NCBI GenBank assembly: GCA_000955785.1
Contig: JYOD01000026.1
Span: forward strand, 105,031 to 169,030
Length of the DNA: 64,000 bases
Source: Burkholderiaceae bacterium 16
Lineage (GTDB): Bacteria; Pseudomonadota; Gammaproteobacteria; Burkholderiales; Burkholderiaceae
Reading direction: 5' to 3'
Part shown: positions 53,438-61,836 of the stretch, piece after piece
Numbering within the stretch: position 1 is the first letter of the stretch
Layout: each line of letters starts with the position of its first letter
Program-made: the position numbers and the translations under genes
The notes under the pieces: model-generated
Databases searched by the model: none
What the model was told of the DNA's origin: nothing
The model's input: only the letters and a program-made list of their open reading frames with translations

Positions 53438-55114
53438 ATGACTCCATTCAGGCGACAATTCTTTTCACGGCTCGCAGGCACGGTCGCGGGGGCCGGTGCC
53501 GCGCTGGCGTCGTCCGTTGGCATCGGCGGGGGCGCCATCGCGCGCACTGCGCAAGACGGCAGGGCGGAAGAGCGCGTGGTATCCGTCAAGGATTTCGCGG
53601 GCCTGGATGCGACCGGCTCGAGCCCGTCCGACCAGGCGTTCAGCAGGGCACTGAAAGAAGTCGCCTCGCTCAAACGCAAAGCCCTCGGCGACGAAAACTC
53701 CAACAGGATCGGCAACAAGCGCATCGTGCTGCCGCCCGGCACTTACCTGATTACGCAGCCGGGCGCGCTGGTGGACTCCGGCGTGTTCGGGGAGCGCACG
53801 CAAGGCCTGACGATCGAGGGCGACGGGGCGCCGGGAACGGTGGTCATCATCTACCAGCCCGCCATGCCGGGGCCGCTCATCAAGAACAACGACAAGCTGC
53901 TGGTGCTCCGCTTCAGGAACATCCAGTTCCACGGCAAGGCGCCGAACAGCGACCTGATCGACAGCACCAGTACGGGCGGCGCGCAGGACTACGCCTTCGA
54001 CGACTGCATCTTCACCGGCAACTGGAGATATGGCGCCAACCTCACCGGCGGGAACAACAACAGCGAGTGGCATTTCGGCCGCTGTTCCTGGGCCGGCAAA
54101 TGGCAGTCGTTTCTCTACGTGGGCACCGCCAATACCTCGGACCAGTTCCTGAACTACTGGTTTGACCACTGCAAATACTGGAGCTCCAGCACCTGGATCG
54201 ACATGGCCAAGGGCGGCAATATCAAGCTGACCGATTGCGATGTCAGTGGCTATGAACCCGCCGCGCAAACCTACCTGTTCAACCTGCGCGGGCGCTCCCA
54301 TGCGCGCGGCGTCTGTTCGTTCAAGGCGTCGGGCTTGCGCGTCGAGCAGAAGACCCGGTTCGCGGGCCTGATGTATTGCGAGTGGGAGCAAGGCAACATC
54401 GGGTTCAAGGATTGTGATTTCAGTTCGCAGGCTTACCAGCCATTCGCTGCGGGCGTGATGTCGGCCTTGTTCTCGCCGGGTGACAGCTCCGGGGCGCAAG
54501 TGGTGTTCGACAATTGCCAGATCATGGGCCGGCACCACTACACGACCGGACAGGCGCCGGCCGGCCAGGGGCGCTCCAGCTACCGGAACTGCGATTTCCT
54601 CAACTACACCTACCCGGACGAGGCGTTTGTCTTCTCCGAGTCAGGAGGGCAGGCCGGGCGCCGCCGCGCAGTGGTGCTCGAAAGCTGCCGGGGCAACGGC
54701 ACGGGCAGTGTCTACGCCGATGCCGAAGTGGGCTGGGACGTGGCGGCGATTGCGACGGTCAAGCAGAAGATCGTCTCGTTCAAGTCCGCTTTCGGCAATC
54801 TGCCGAGCGGCGCCGACGGACCGCTATCCGTTGTGTTGCCGCTGCACGCGATCATCCTGCGCGTCATCGTGGATGTCCCGGCCGGCGCGCTCGGATCCGG
54901 CGGCAAGGCAGGCTACACCGTGCAAACAGGAGAGGCCTCCACCACTGCGCTGGCCGCCCTGAACCTGAGTCCGGCGAGCACGGGAGGCCGGGTGGATAAC
55001 CAGCCGTACTTCCGCTGCAGCACGCGGCAGAAGTGCACGATCAGCCTGGTGCCGACGGTGAAGGACCAGCCCCCGGGGATCGGCGCGTTGGTCTTGGTGG
55101 AATACATTGGATGA
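53438..55114 (+). CDS. Tat-exported right-handed beta-helix protein
   Basis: A 558-residue exported protein. The N-terminus TPFRRQFFSRLAGTVAG is a twin-arginine signal. After a pectate-lyase-like entry (VSVKDFAGLDATGSSPSDQAFSRAL and IVLPPGTYLIT, as in Pectate_lyase_3/phage tail-spike domains) the central part has repeated coil-like turns with F-x-(D/N)-C elements, for example YAFDDCIFTGN, YWFDHCKYWSS, IKLTDCDVSGY, IGFKDCDFSSQ, VVFDNCQIMG and SSYRNCDFLNY. A separate beta domain lies at about 440-558. It follows the cytochrome gene by 66 bp. It may bind or cleave a polysaccharide; no catalytic residues can be assigned. Confidence 0.75.
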   Translation: MTPFRRQFFSRLAGTVAGAGAALASSVGIGGGAIARTAQDGRAEERVVSVKDFAGLDATGSSPSDQAFSRALKEVASLKRKALGDENSNRIGNKRIVLPPGTYLITQPGALVDSGVFGERTQGLTIEGDGAPGTVVIIYQPAMPGPLIKNNDKLLVLRFRNIQFHGKAPNSDLIDSTSTGGAQDYAFDDCIFTGNWRYGANLTGGNNNSEWHFGRCSWAGKWQSFLYVGTANTSDQFLNYWFDHCKYWSSSTWIDMAKGGNIKLTDCDVSGYEPAAQTYLFNLRGRSHARGVCSFKASGLRVEQKTRFAGLMYCEWEQGNIGFKDCDFSSQAYQPFAAGVMSALFSPGDSSGAQVVFDNCQIMGRHHYTTGQAPAGQGRSSYRNCDFLNYTYPDEAFVFSESGGQAGRRRAVVLESCRGNGTGSVYADAEVGWDVAAIATVKQKIVSFKSAFGNLPSGADGPLSVVLPLHAIILRVIVDVPAGALGSGGKAGYTVQTGEASTTALAALNLSPASTGGRVDNQPYFRCSTRQKCTISLVPTVKDQPPGIGALVLVEYIG

Positions 55115-55238
55115 AGGTGACGGCCGGATAGCGCACCGGCGCGGAGCCTGAGGGCAGCGCTCAGTACCACCGAAACGCCAATCCACAACGCGCGCCGGTT
55201 CGTTGGCTGGGTAACGCGTGCTGCGCCGCCGCCTGGAT

Positions 55239-56147
55239 TCAGCCGCCGGCCGCGCCGCGCGCCACTCCGGGCTCAGGCTTGCGCGCGCGCATCTCCGCGG
55301 TGGTATTGCCCTCGCCATCCGGCGTCCAGCCCGGCGGCATGAACAGGTATCCGAAGAAGGTGCGGGCGCTGCGCGCCCCGGCCAGGTCACGCAACAGGTG
55401 GACCCACTGCGTGAACTCGATCCGCAGCGGGTTGGCGCTGTGGATCGGATGCACGAGCCCATACCGGCAGGGCACGTCGTCGCGCTCCTTCACGTAGGTG
55501 CCGAACAAGCGGTCGAAGACCAGCAGCACGCCGCCATAGTTCGCATCCAGGTACTCCAGGTTCGACGCATGGTGCACCCGGTGCGCCGACGGCGTATTGA
55601 GGATTCCCTCCAGCCAGCCCAGCCGTGGAATCCACACCGCATGAATCCAGAACTGGTAGAGCAGATTGAGCGACAGCACCGCGAACACCACGCCCGGCTC
55701 GAAGCCGATCCACGCCAGCGGCACGAAAAACAGCGCCGTGCCGGTCAGCTTGCCAAGCACCCCGATGCGAAACGCAGCCGACAGATTGAGATCGTTAGGC
55801 GAGTGATGCACCGCGTGGTTGCTCCAGAACCAGCGCACCCGGTGCGCGGCGCGGTGATACCAGTAGTAGCAGAACTCCTGCCCGATAAAGAGCAGCGGCA
55901 AGGCTACCCAGCCCACGGGGTGGATCGTCAGCAGCCGATGCTCGAACGCCAGCCGGACCAGCGGCGCGGCAATCGACAGCGGCAAGGCGATCCCGATCGC
56001 GATGCGCACGACCAGATCTAGTGCCGACACACCAAAAGCCCGCCAGTCATAGCGCTGGCGGCGCGACAGGATGATCGCCTCGATCAGCGCGAATGCCAGG
56101 ACGCAAGGGATGGCGATGCACAGCTGAAATTTTTCTAATGCGTTCAT
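55239..56147 (-). CDS. Sterol desaturase-family di-iron membrane protein
   Basis: A 302-residue fatty acid hydroxylase/sterol desaturase family protein. Four to five membrane segments surround the di-iron histidine boxes: WYHRAAHR (HRxxH), HAVHHSP (HxxHH) and HRVHHASN (HxxHH). About 30 C-terminal residues are Gly/Ala/Arg-rich. Family members hydroxylate or desaturate lipids or sterol-like rings; given hopanoid genes 16 kb away a lipid substrate is plausible but not shown. Monocistronic, convergent with the beta-helix gene. Confidence 0.85.
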   Translation of the reverse strand: MNALEKFQLCIAIPCVLAFALIEAIILSRRQRYDWRAFGVSALDLVVRIAIGIALPLSIAAPLVRLAFEHRLLTIHPVGWVALPLLFIGQEFCYYWYHRAAHRVRWFWSNHAVHHSPNDLNLSAAFRIGVLGKLTGTALFFVPLAWIGFEPGVVFAVLSLNLLYQFWIHAVWIPRLGWLEGILNTPSAHRVHHASNLEYLDANYGGVLLVFDRLFGTYVKERDDVPCRYGLVHPIHSANPLRIEFTQWVHLLRDLAGARSARTFFGYLFMPPGWTPDGEGNTTAEMRARKPEPGVARGAAGG

Positions 56148-56319
56148 GACTGCTGGCCGATGAGTTGTTTGGGCTGGCTCATGTGATTAGCCAGGCATGC
56201 CGCAGCGCGGCGCCTGTCGCGTAAGCCGCCACGCCACAAGGCTGTGTGCGAGGAAGATACCGCTATCGGTGCCATAGATAAAGGCGGCTGCCAGCGATGT
56301 GCTGCTCCGATGCAATAGA

Positions 56320-56877
56320 TCAGGGTTTATCGCTAGTGCGACGCTGACGAAACCTGGCCATGGAAATGTCGGCGAGATAAGACCCGTCAGGCAGACGTAT
56401 CCGCTTCTCGAAGCGTCCTTCGTCGACAAAGCCAAAATTCGCATAGAGAGCGCGTGCACGCCGGTTGGTCTCGCGGACCCGAAGCTCTATTTTTTCGACA
56501 GCCGGCGTGCGATCCGCCCACTGGAGCAGGGCGCTCATCAGCGCGGTACCGATCCCGAGCCCGAGATGCCCGGGGTGGACGACGATCGTCAGCGTGAATA
56601 CATGCGCCATGGATTCCAGTCCCAATGGTTCCAGCAGTGCGTGGCCAACCGGCGCGTCGCCGCTTTCCGCTACGAGGTAGGCGCCTTTCGTCGAGAGGGC
56701 TTCGATCTGGTGCTCGAATGCGGCTTCATGGAACTCGTGGGGCCGCGATACGAGCAGGCCTGGCGTGGCGGCTGTTTGCCGCTCGGCGGAACATAGCGCC
56801 GGGGCATCTGCCTTGGTGGCAATGCGGATGTTCAGGGTCTCTGGCATGGCTGGCTGGTTCGTATCGCTAATACGCAT
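56320..56877 (-). CDS. GNAT-family N-acetyltransferase
   Basis: A 185-residue GNAT enzyme with the acetyl-CoA motif VVHPGHLGLGIGTALMSALLQWA and the C-terminal LRVRETNRRARALYANFGFVDEGR typical of RimI/ribosomal or small-molecule acetyltransferases. Its ATG overlaps the last 11 bases of the upstream gene, so the start at 56877 implies translational coupling. Substrate unknown. Confidence 0.85.
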   Translation of the reverse strand: MRISDTNQPAMPETLNIRIATKADAPALCSAERQTAATPGLLVSRPHEFHEAAFEHQIEALSTKGAYLVAESGDAPVGHALLEPLGLESMAHVFTLTIVVHPGHLGLGIGTALMSALLQWADRTPAVEKIELRVRETNRRARALYANFGFVDEGRFEKRIRLPDGSYLADISMARFRQRRTSDKP

Positions 56878-57427
56878 CGTAGTTGCCTAATGCAACCCGA
56901 TACGCCGCTACGGCCCCCTCGGAAAGAAACATACGCCGCGATTCAAACGCACGAAGCCAGAATTGAACCACGCTTTGGGGCACTCCCTCCTGGTTTGCCG
57001 CCTGCTCGACGATATTGGCCGCCTCGACCTCCAACAGCGCGGCGTAGGTATCCCTGCCGATGGCAACCTGGTGCTCACGCGCTGGCGTGACGATATGAAA
57101 CGGGCCCCCGACCGGCACGTCGTAGAACCTTCTGCGGTCGGCAACGCAGAAGAAGTAGACAAGGCGCTCAGCCTCGGTCCCCGGCAGGGCGGCAATCTTG
57201 CCGCGGCTGGAAAGCGGCAGCGCCCTGGCCGCGAATTCCTCTGTCCCGTACACGCTGTGGAAGGCACCGGCTAACGCGATGAAGGCGGGATTGCCCCAGG
57301 CGGCAAGAAGGTCATGAGTGCCGACCAGATGCGCGGACAAAGGGCGCCCATGGTGATTGATATCGTCCGTGCCCAACTCCGACAGGACGTCGCGCAGCCC
57401 TGCTACGCCGGTAATCTCACTGTTCAT
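56867..57427 (-). CDS. Hypothetical protein with HD-like N-terminal segment (DUF6817-like)
   Basis: A 186-residue cytoplasmic protein of uncertain function. HLVGTHDLLAAWG followed by FIALAGAFHSVYGTEEF resembles the metal-ligand spacing of HD-type and DUF6817 proteins (His and His-Asp residues around 46-52, then His72). C-terminal half is helical. The start at 57427 is chosen over a longer frame that would run into the Fur-regulated promoter region. It precedes and overlaps the GNAT gene, forming a two-gene unit divergent from the siderophore operon. Confidence 0.65.
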   Translation of the reverse strand: MNSEITGVAGLRDVLSELGTDDINHHGRPLSAHLVGTHDLLAAWGNPAFIALAGAFHSVYGTEEFAARALPLSSRGKIAALPGTEAERLVYFFCVADRRRFYDVPVGGPFHIVTPAREHQVAIGRDTYAALLEVEAANIVEQAANQEGVPQSVVQFWLRAFESRRMFLSEGAVAAYRVALGNYDAY

Positions 57428-57516
57428 TCTTTGCCAGTCGTCATGTCGCCCCCCCGCAAATGATAGCTGCGACGTTGGCGATAAAGCGCGCGGCCGGAAT
57501 CCCGGTCGGCCATGCC

Positions 57517-57567
57517 TTGCCAGCCACATAGCCCTTCGCGTACAATTAAATGCGAATGATTCTTATC
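57517..57567 (+). promoter_or_regulatory. Promoter and Fur box of the siderophore operon
   Basis: TTGCCA (57517-57522), 18-bp spacer, TACAAT (57541-57546). Immediately after the -10 lies AAATGCGAATGATTCTTATC (57548-57567), a good match to the Fur consensus of AAT/ATT hexamer repeats and positioned over the transcription start, so iron-replete Fur should block the sigma gene. Confidence 0.78.
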
Positions 57568-57623
57568 CGCGACAACAGAGGAAAGGCAGCAGCCCACGCC
57601 CTCCAGGCGGACCCAAAGCCACC

Positions 57624-58142
57624 ATGTCCGCAGCCGAACCCAGCATCGACCAGGAAATCCACCATCTCTACAGCGACCACCACGGCTGGCTGCGCGGCTG
57701 GCTGCGCAGGAAGCTGGGCAACGCCATGGACGCAGCCGACCTCGCACACGACACCTACCTGCGCGTGCTGGTCTCGGGCGCCGCGCCCCGGCCCGATCAG
57801 TCGCGCCGCTACCTGACGCAGATCGCCAACGGACTCGTGGTTGACCTTTACCGGAGGCGCCGCATCGAGTCCGCCTACCTGGCCACCATCGCCGACCTGC
57901 CCGAGGCGCAGTCACCCTCGCCGGAAACCCGCGCCCTCGTGCTGGAAACCCTGATCGAGATCGACACCATCCTCGACCGCCTGGCGCCCAAGGCGCGCCG
58001 CGCGCTGCTGCTATGCAAGCTCGAAGGCCTGAGCTATCGAGAAATCGCGGCACAACTGGGCGTGTCCGTCTCGTCGGTGGAGAAATACATCGCCAGCGCG
58101 CTGGTAGCCTGCTACGCCACGCTGTTCGGCGCCCCGGCATGA
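57624..58142 (+). CDS. FecI-type ECF RNA polymerase sigma factor
   Basis: A 172-residue extracytoplasmic-function sigma factor of the iron-starvation group. Region 2 covers about 10-75 (DAADLAHDTYLRVL, SRRYLTQIANGLVVDLYRRRR) and region 4 about 110-165 (LDRLAPKARRALLLCKLEGLSYREIAAQLGVSVSSVEKYI in overlapping motifs). It is expected to direct transcription of the TonB receptor gene once the FecR-type regulator passes the signal. The ATG at 57624 agrees with the family N-terminus. Stop overlaps the start of the fecR-like gene. Confidence 0.92.
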   Translation: MSAAEPSIDQEIHHLYSDHHGWLRGWLRRKLGNAMDAADLAHDTYLRVLVSGAAPRPDQSRRYLTQIANGLVVDLYRRRRIESAYLATIADLPEAQSPSPETRALVLETLIEIDTILDRLAPKARRALLLCKLEGLSYREIAAQLGVSVSSVEKYIASALVACYATLFGAPA

Positions 58143-59161
58143 AGGCCCCGGGCCAGCGGCCCGCGTCCTCCGACGCGCGGGACGGCATCAAGGACAGCAT
58201 CGATCCCGAGGTGGTGCAGCGCGCCGCGCAGTGGCTGGCGCGGCTATGGTCCGAGCAGGCCAGCAGCGCCGATGCCGCCGCATGTGCCGCCTGGCGCGCC
58301 GCCGATCCCGCGCACGAGCGCGCCTGGCTGCGCTTGCAGGCGGTGGGCGACGAGCTGCACAGCGTGCCACGCGATGTGGCGCGCGGTACTTTGCTGGCGC
58401 CTCCGGGCGCCGCCAGCGCGAAGCCAGCCACGCGGCGCCGGGCGCTGAGCCTGCTTGGCCTGTTGACGCTGGTTGGCGGCACCGCCGGCCTGGTGCGCCA
58501 GACCGAGACCTGGCAGCTTGCGCTGGCCGACCACCGCACCGCCGTGGGCGAGCAGCGCGAGGTGAATCTGCCCGACGGCACCCGCATCCTGCTCAATACC
58601 GCCAGCGCCATCGACGTGCGCTACGACGACGGCGAACGCCGCGTGGTGCTGCGCGCCGGCGAGATCCTGGTGAGCACCGCCGCCGATCCGGCACTGGTGT
58701 ACCGGCCCTTCCTGGTACAGACCCGCGAAGGCACGGCGCGCGCGCTGGGCACCCGCTTCACGGTGCGGCAGCAGGATGGCGTGTCCAGCATCGCGGTGCT
58801 GGAAGGCGCGGTGATAGTCCGGCCGCAGCGGCCGGGGGCGCGGGGGCTGCGCATCGATGCCGGCCGGCAGACCGAACTGCGCACCGACGCCGCATCGCCA
58901 CCGCAGCCCACCGATGACGGCACCGCCGCCTGGTCGCGCCGCATGCTGGTCGCAGAGCGCATGCGGGTGGACGATCTCCTCGCCGAACTGGCGCGCTACC
59001 GGCCTGGCGTGCTGCGCTGCGACGCAGAGGTGGCCGAGCTGCGCGTCGGCGGCGTGTTTCCGCTGTCGGACACCGACCGGGCGCTGGCCAACCTGACGCT
59101 GGCGCTGCCGGTGGAGCTGGTCTACCGCACCCGCTATTGGGTCACGGTGCAGGCGCGTTAG
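58139..59161 (+). CDS. FecR-type anti-sigma/iron-signalling membrane protein
   Basis: A 340-residue single-pass membrane regulator. The N-terminal cytoplasmic part has the DUF4880-like segment AAQWLARLWSEQASSADAAACAAWRAADPAHERAW in two parts, with the conserved W residues that bind sigma; one membrane segment follows at about 100-117; the periplasmic FecR domain has QREVNLPDGTRILLNTASAIDVRYD and AREGTARALGTRF-like motifs. It overlaps fecI-like by 4 bp and lies upstream of the receptor, the usual FecIRA order. Confidence 0.92.
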   Translation: MKAPGQRPASSDARDGIKDSIDPEVVQRAAQWLARLWSEQASSADAAACAAWRAADPAHERAWLRLQAVGDELHSVPRDVARGTLLAPPGAASAKPATRRRALSLLGLLTLVGGTAGLVRQTETWQLALADHRTAVGEQREVNLPDGTRILLNTASAIDVRYDDGERRVVLRAGEILVSTAADPALVYRPFLVQTREGTARALGTRFTVRQQDGVSSIAVLEGAVIVRPQRPGARGLRIDAGRQTELRTDAASPPQPTDDGTAAWSRRMLVAERMRVDDLLAELARYRPGVLRCDAEVAELRVGGVFPLSDTDRALANLTLALPVELVYRTRYWVTVQAR

Positions 59162-59275
59162 GGGGCAGGGCGCACAGGCAGATTTTTTTGGCCGCGGCAT
59201 TGAGGGTTTCGGATTCTCGTTCGGAATACCAGAAGAGAACCGACACAAAGCCCTTGGCATCGAAAGGATTCCGCC

Positions 59276-61825
59276 ATGCCGTGCAGCCGTACCCCGGCCA
59301 CCGCGCGCCCTACCAGCGCGCTCAATTCCACAGTCCGAACCAGCACCATCGTCCAGGCTGCAAACCGGTGCGCCACGCCCACGCCGGCACGCGCGCCACG
59401 CCAGACCGCGCTTGCCGCCGCCATCGGTCCGGCCCTGCTGGCAGCCCTGGCGCTGGGCCTGGGCAGCGCCGCCATGCCGCAGCGCGCCCACGCTCAGCCC
59501 GCGCAGGATGCGGCCGAGGCCCGGCGCGCCTATGACATCGCACCGGGCACGCTGGACCAGGTCCTGAACCGCTTTGCCGGCCGCGCCGGTGTGGAACTGG
59601 CGGCCGATGCGGCGCTCACGCGCGGCAAGGCCAGCTCCGGCCTGAGCGGCAGCTTCACGGTGCATGAAGGCTTTGCCCGGCTGCTGGCCGGACATGGGCT
59701 GCAGGCCGTGCGCGGCGGCAATGGCACCTACACGCTGCGCCCGGAAGCACCGCCGCCCGGCGCCGCCAACGTAGTCGAGCTGCCCACGGTGACGGTGAGC
59801 GCCGCCGGCGAAGCTGCCGAAGCCCTGCCCGAGGCCTACGCCGGCGGCCAGATGGCACGCGGTGCGCGGCTCGGCATGCTTGGCAATGTCGACATGATGG
59901 ACACACCCTTCAGCGTCAGCAGTTACACCGCGCAGACCATCGAAGACCAGCAGGCCAGCACCGTGGGCGATGTGCTGGTCAACGACCCCTCCGTTCGCTT
60001 CACCACCTCGGCCGGGCACATCTACGAGAACTACAGCATCCGCGGCTTCTCGATCAACGCCGATGACCTTGCGCTCAACGGCATGTATGGCTTGTCGCCC
60101 AACGGCCATTCGCCCACCGAGTTCGTCGAACGGGTGGAAGTGCTCAAGGGCCCCAGCGCCTTGCTTTCCGGCATGTCGCCCAACGGCGCCGTGGGCGGCG
60201 TCATCAACCTGGTGCCCAAGCGCGCCGGCGACGCGCCGCTGACCCGGTTCACCGCGGATTACATCTCCAGTTCGCAATTCGGCGGCCATCTCGACCTGGG
60301 CCGCCGCTATGGCGAGCGCAAAGAGTTCGGCGTGCGCTTCAACGGCGCCTATCGCGACGGCCGCAGCGAGCTGGACGGGCAGAGCAAGAAGCGCGTGCTT
60401 GGCGCGCTGGGGCTGGACTATCGCGGCGAACGCCTGCGCCTGTCGCTGGACGCCTACGCCAACGAAGAAGAGATCAGCAACGGCAGCCCCTGGATGGCAT
60501 CCTTCTCCGGCACCACCGTCGCCAGCCCGCCCAAGACCGGCACCAACCTGCTGCGCGGCACCCACGGCCGGCTGGACAACAAGGCCGCCGTGGTGCGCGG
60601 CGAGTACGACTTCAACGACCAGATCACCGCCTACGCCGGCGTGGGCGCGCGCGGCTATCGCTACTCCGGCTACATCAACGGCACCCGGGCCGGCAACGTC
60701 CTGCCCTCGGGCAACTACACCGGCGCCACCTACAACCAGAACGGCTACATCGACACGCTATCGGCAGAAGCCGGGCTGCGGGTGCGAGCGCAAACCGGCC
60801 CGGTCGGCCATCAGGTCGTGCTGAGCGCCACCATGCTGCAGATGGAGAGCGGCACCATCAACAAGACCAGCGCCAGTTACCCATCCAATATCTACAACCC
60901 CTCCACGCCGAAGCTGGCGGCCGATCCGGGCGCCCCGCCCAAGACCGCCGACACCACGCTCACCAGCATCGCGCTGGCCGACACCCTATCGTTCGCGCGC
61001 GACCGCGTGCTGCTCACCGCCGGCCTGCGCGCCCAGCGCGTGCAGACCAGGAGTTTCAGCAGCACCACCGGCCTGCAGACCGCCGACTACGACAAAAGCG
61101 CGCTCACGCCGGCGCTGGGGCTGGTGGTCAAGCCGTGGAGCGCGCAGGTATCGCTCTACGCCAACTACATCGAAGGACTGAGCCAGGGCGACACCGTCAC
61201 GGATGTGACCGCGAGCAACTATGGGCAGGTCTTCGCACCGTACAAGAGCAAGCAGATGGAAGCCGGCGTGAAATGGGACGCGGGCGAGATCACCAATACG
61301 TTGAGCGTGTTTCAGGTTTCCAAGCCGAGCATGCTTAAGGACACGGCAAGCAATACCTACAACGCCGACGGCGAGCAACGGAACCGCGGGGTGGAATGGA
61401 ACGTGTTTGGCCAGCTCACGCCCCAGGTGCGGGTGATGGGTGGGGTGACCTATACGCAGGCGCTGCTGACGCATACCGCCAATGGCGCCTTTGACGGCAA
61501 CACCGCCTTTGGCGCACCCAGGTGGGCTGGCAGTGTGGCGCTGGAATGGGATATGCCCTGGGTGCCCGGGCTGACGCTGAATGGCCGGGCGGTGCGCACC
61601 AGCTGGCAGTACATCAACTCGGCGAATACGCAGCGGATTCCGGGGTGGACGCGGTATGACATCGGGGCGCGCTATGCCACGAGTATCCAGAACCGGAAAG
61701 TAGTGTTCCGGGCGAGTGTGGAGAACCTGCTCAATCGGAGCTACTGGACCGGCACGTTCAACGACGGGTTTGTTACGCAGAATGCGCCGCGGACTTTCAA
61801 GCTCTCCACCACGGTTGATTTCTGA
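59276..61825 (+). CDS. TonB-dependent siderophore receptor with N-terminal signalling domain
   Basis: Outer-membrane receptor of 849 residues. An unusually long N-terminus (about 45 residues) precedes the hydrophobic signal sequence ALLAALALGLGSAAMP and an AHAQ cleavage site near residue 74. A secretin/TonB short N-terminal (STN) signalling domain lies at about 83-155, a TonB-box-like VELPTVTVSA near 165, a plug domain at about 195-310 (NYSIRGFSINADDL, VEVLKGPSALLSGM) and a barrel ending in FKLSTTVDF with terminal Phe. STN plus FecI/FecR means it signals its own induction on ligand binding. The downstream esterase gene suggests a catecholate-type ligand. Confidence 0.92.
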   Translation: MPCSRTPATARPTSALNSTVRTSTIVQAANRCATPTPARAPRQTALAAAIGPALLAALALGLGSAAMPQRAHAQPAQDAAEARRAYDIAPGTLDQVLNRFAGRAGVELAADAALTRGKASSGLSGSFTVHEGFARLLAGHGLQAVRGGNGTYTLRPEAPPPGAANVVELPTVTVSAAGEAAEALPEAYAGGQMARGARLGMLGNVDMMDTPFSVSSYTAQTIEDQQASTVGDVLVNDPSVRFTTSAGHIYENYSIRGFSINADDLALNGMYGLSPNGHSPTEFVERVEVLKGPSALLSGMSPNGAVGGVINLVPKRAGDAPLTRFTADYISSSQFGGHLDLGRRYGERKEFGVRFNGAYRDGRSELDGQSKKRVLGALGLDYRGERLRLSLDAYANEEEISNGSPWMASFSGTTVASPPKTGTNLLRGTHGRLDNKAAVVRGEYDFNDQITAYAGVGARGYRYSGYINGTRAGNVLPSGNYTGATYNQNGYIDTLSAEAGLRVRAQTGPVGHQVVLSATMLQMESGTINKTSASYPSNIYNPSTPKLAADPGAPPKTADTTLTSIALADTLSFARDRVLLTAGLRAQRVQTRSFSSTTGLQTADYDKSALTPALGLVVKPWSAQVSLYANYIEGLSQGDTVTDVTASNYGQVFAPYKSKQMEAGVKWDAGEITNTLSVFQVSKPSMLKDTASNTYNADGEQRNRGVEWNVFGQLTPQVRVMGGVTYTQALLTHTANGAFDGNTAFGAPRWAGSVALEWDMPWVPGLTLNGRAVRTSWQYINSANTQRIPGWTRYDIGARYATSIQNRKVVFRASVENLLNRSYWTGTFNDGFVTQNAPRTFKLSTTVDF

Positions 61826-61836
61826 GGGTGGTGGGC

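Noticed and set aside
59162..59275. FecI-dependent promoter before the TonB receptor
   Set aside because: Such a promoter is expected here, but I could not match a -35/-10 pair of the FecI type with confidence.
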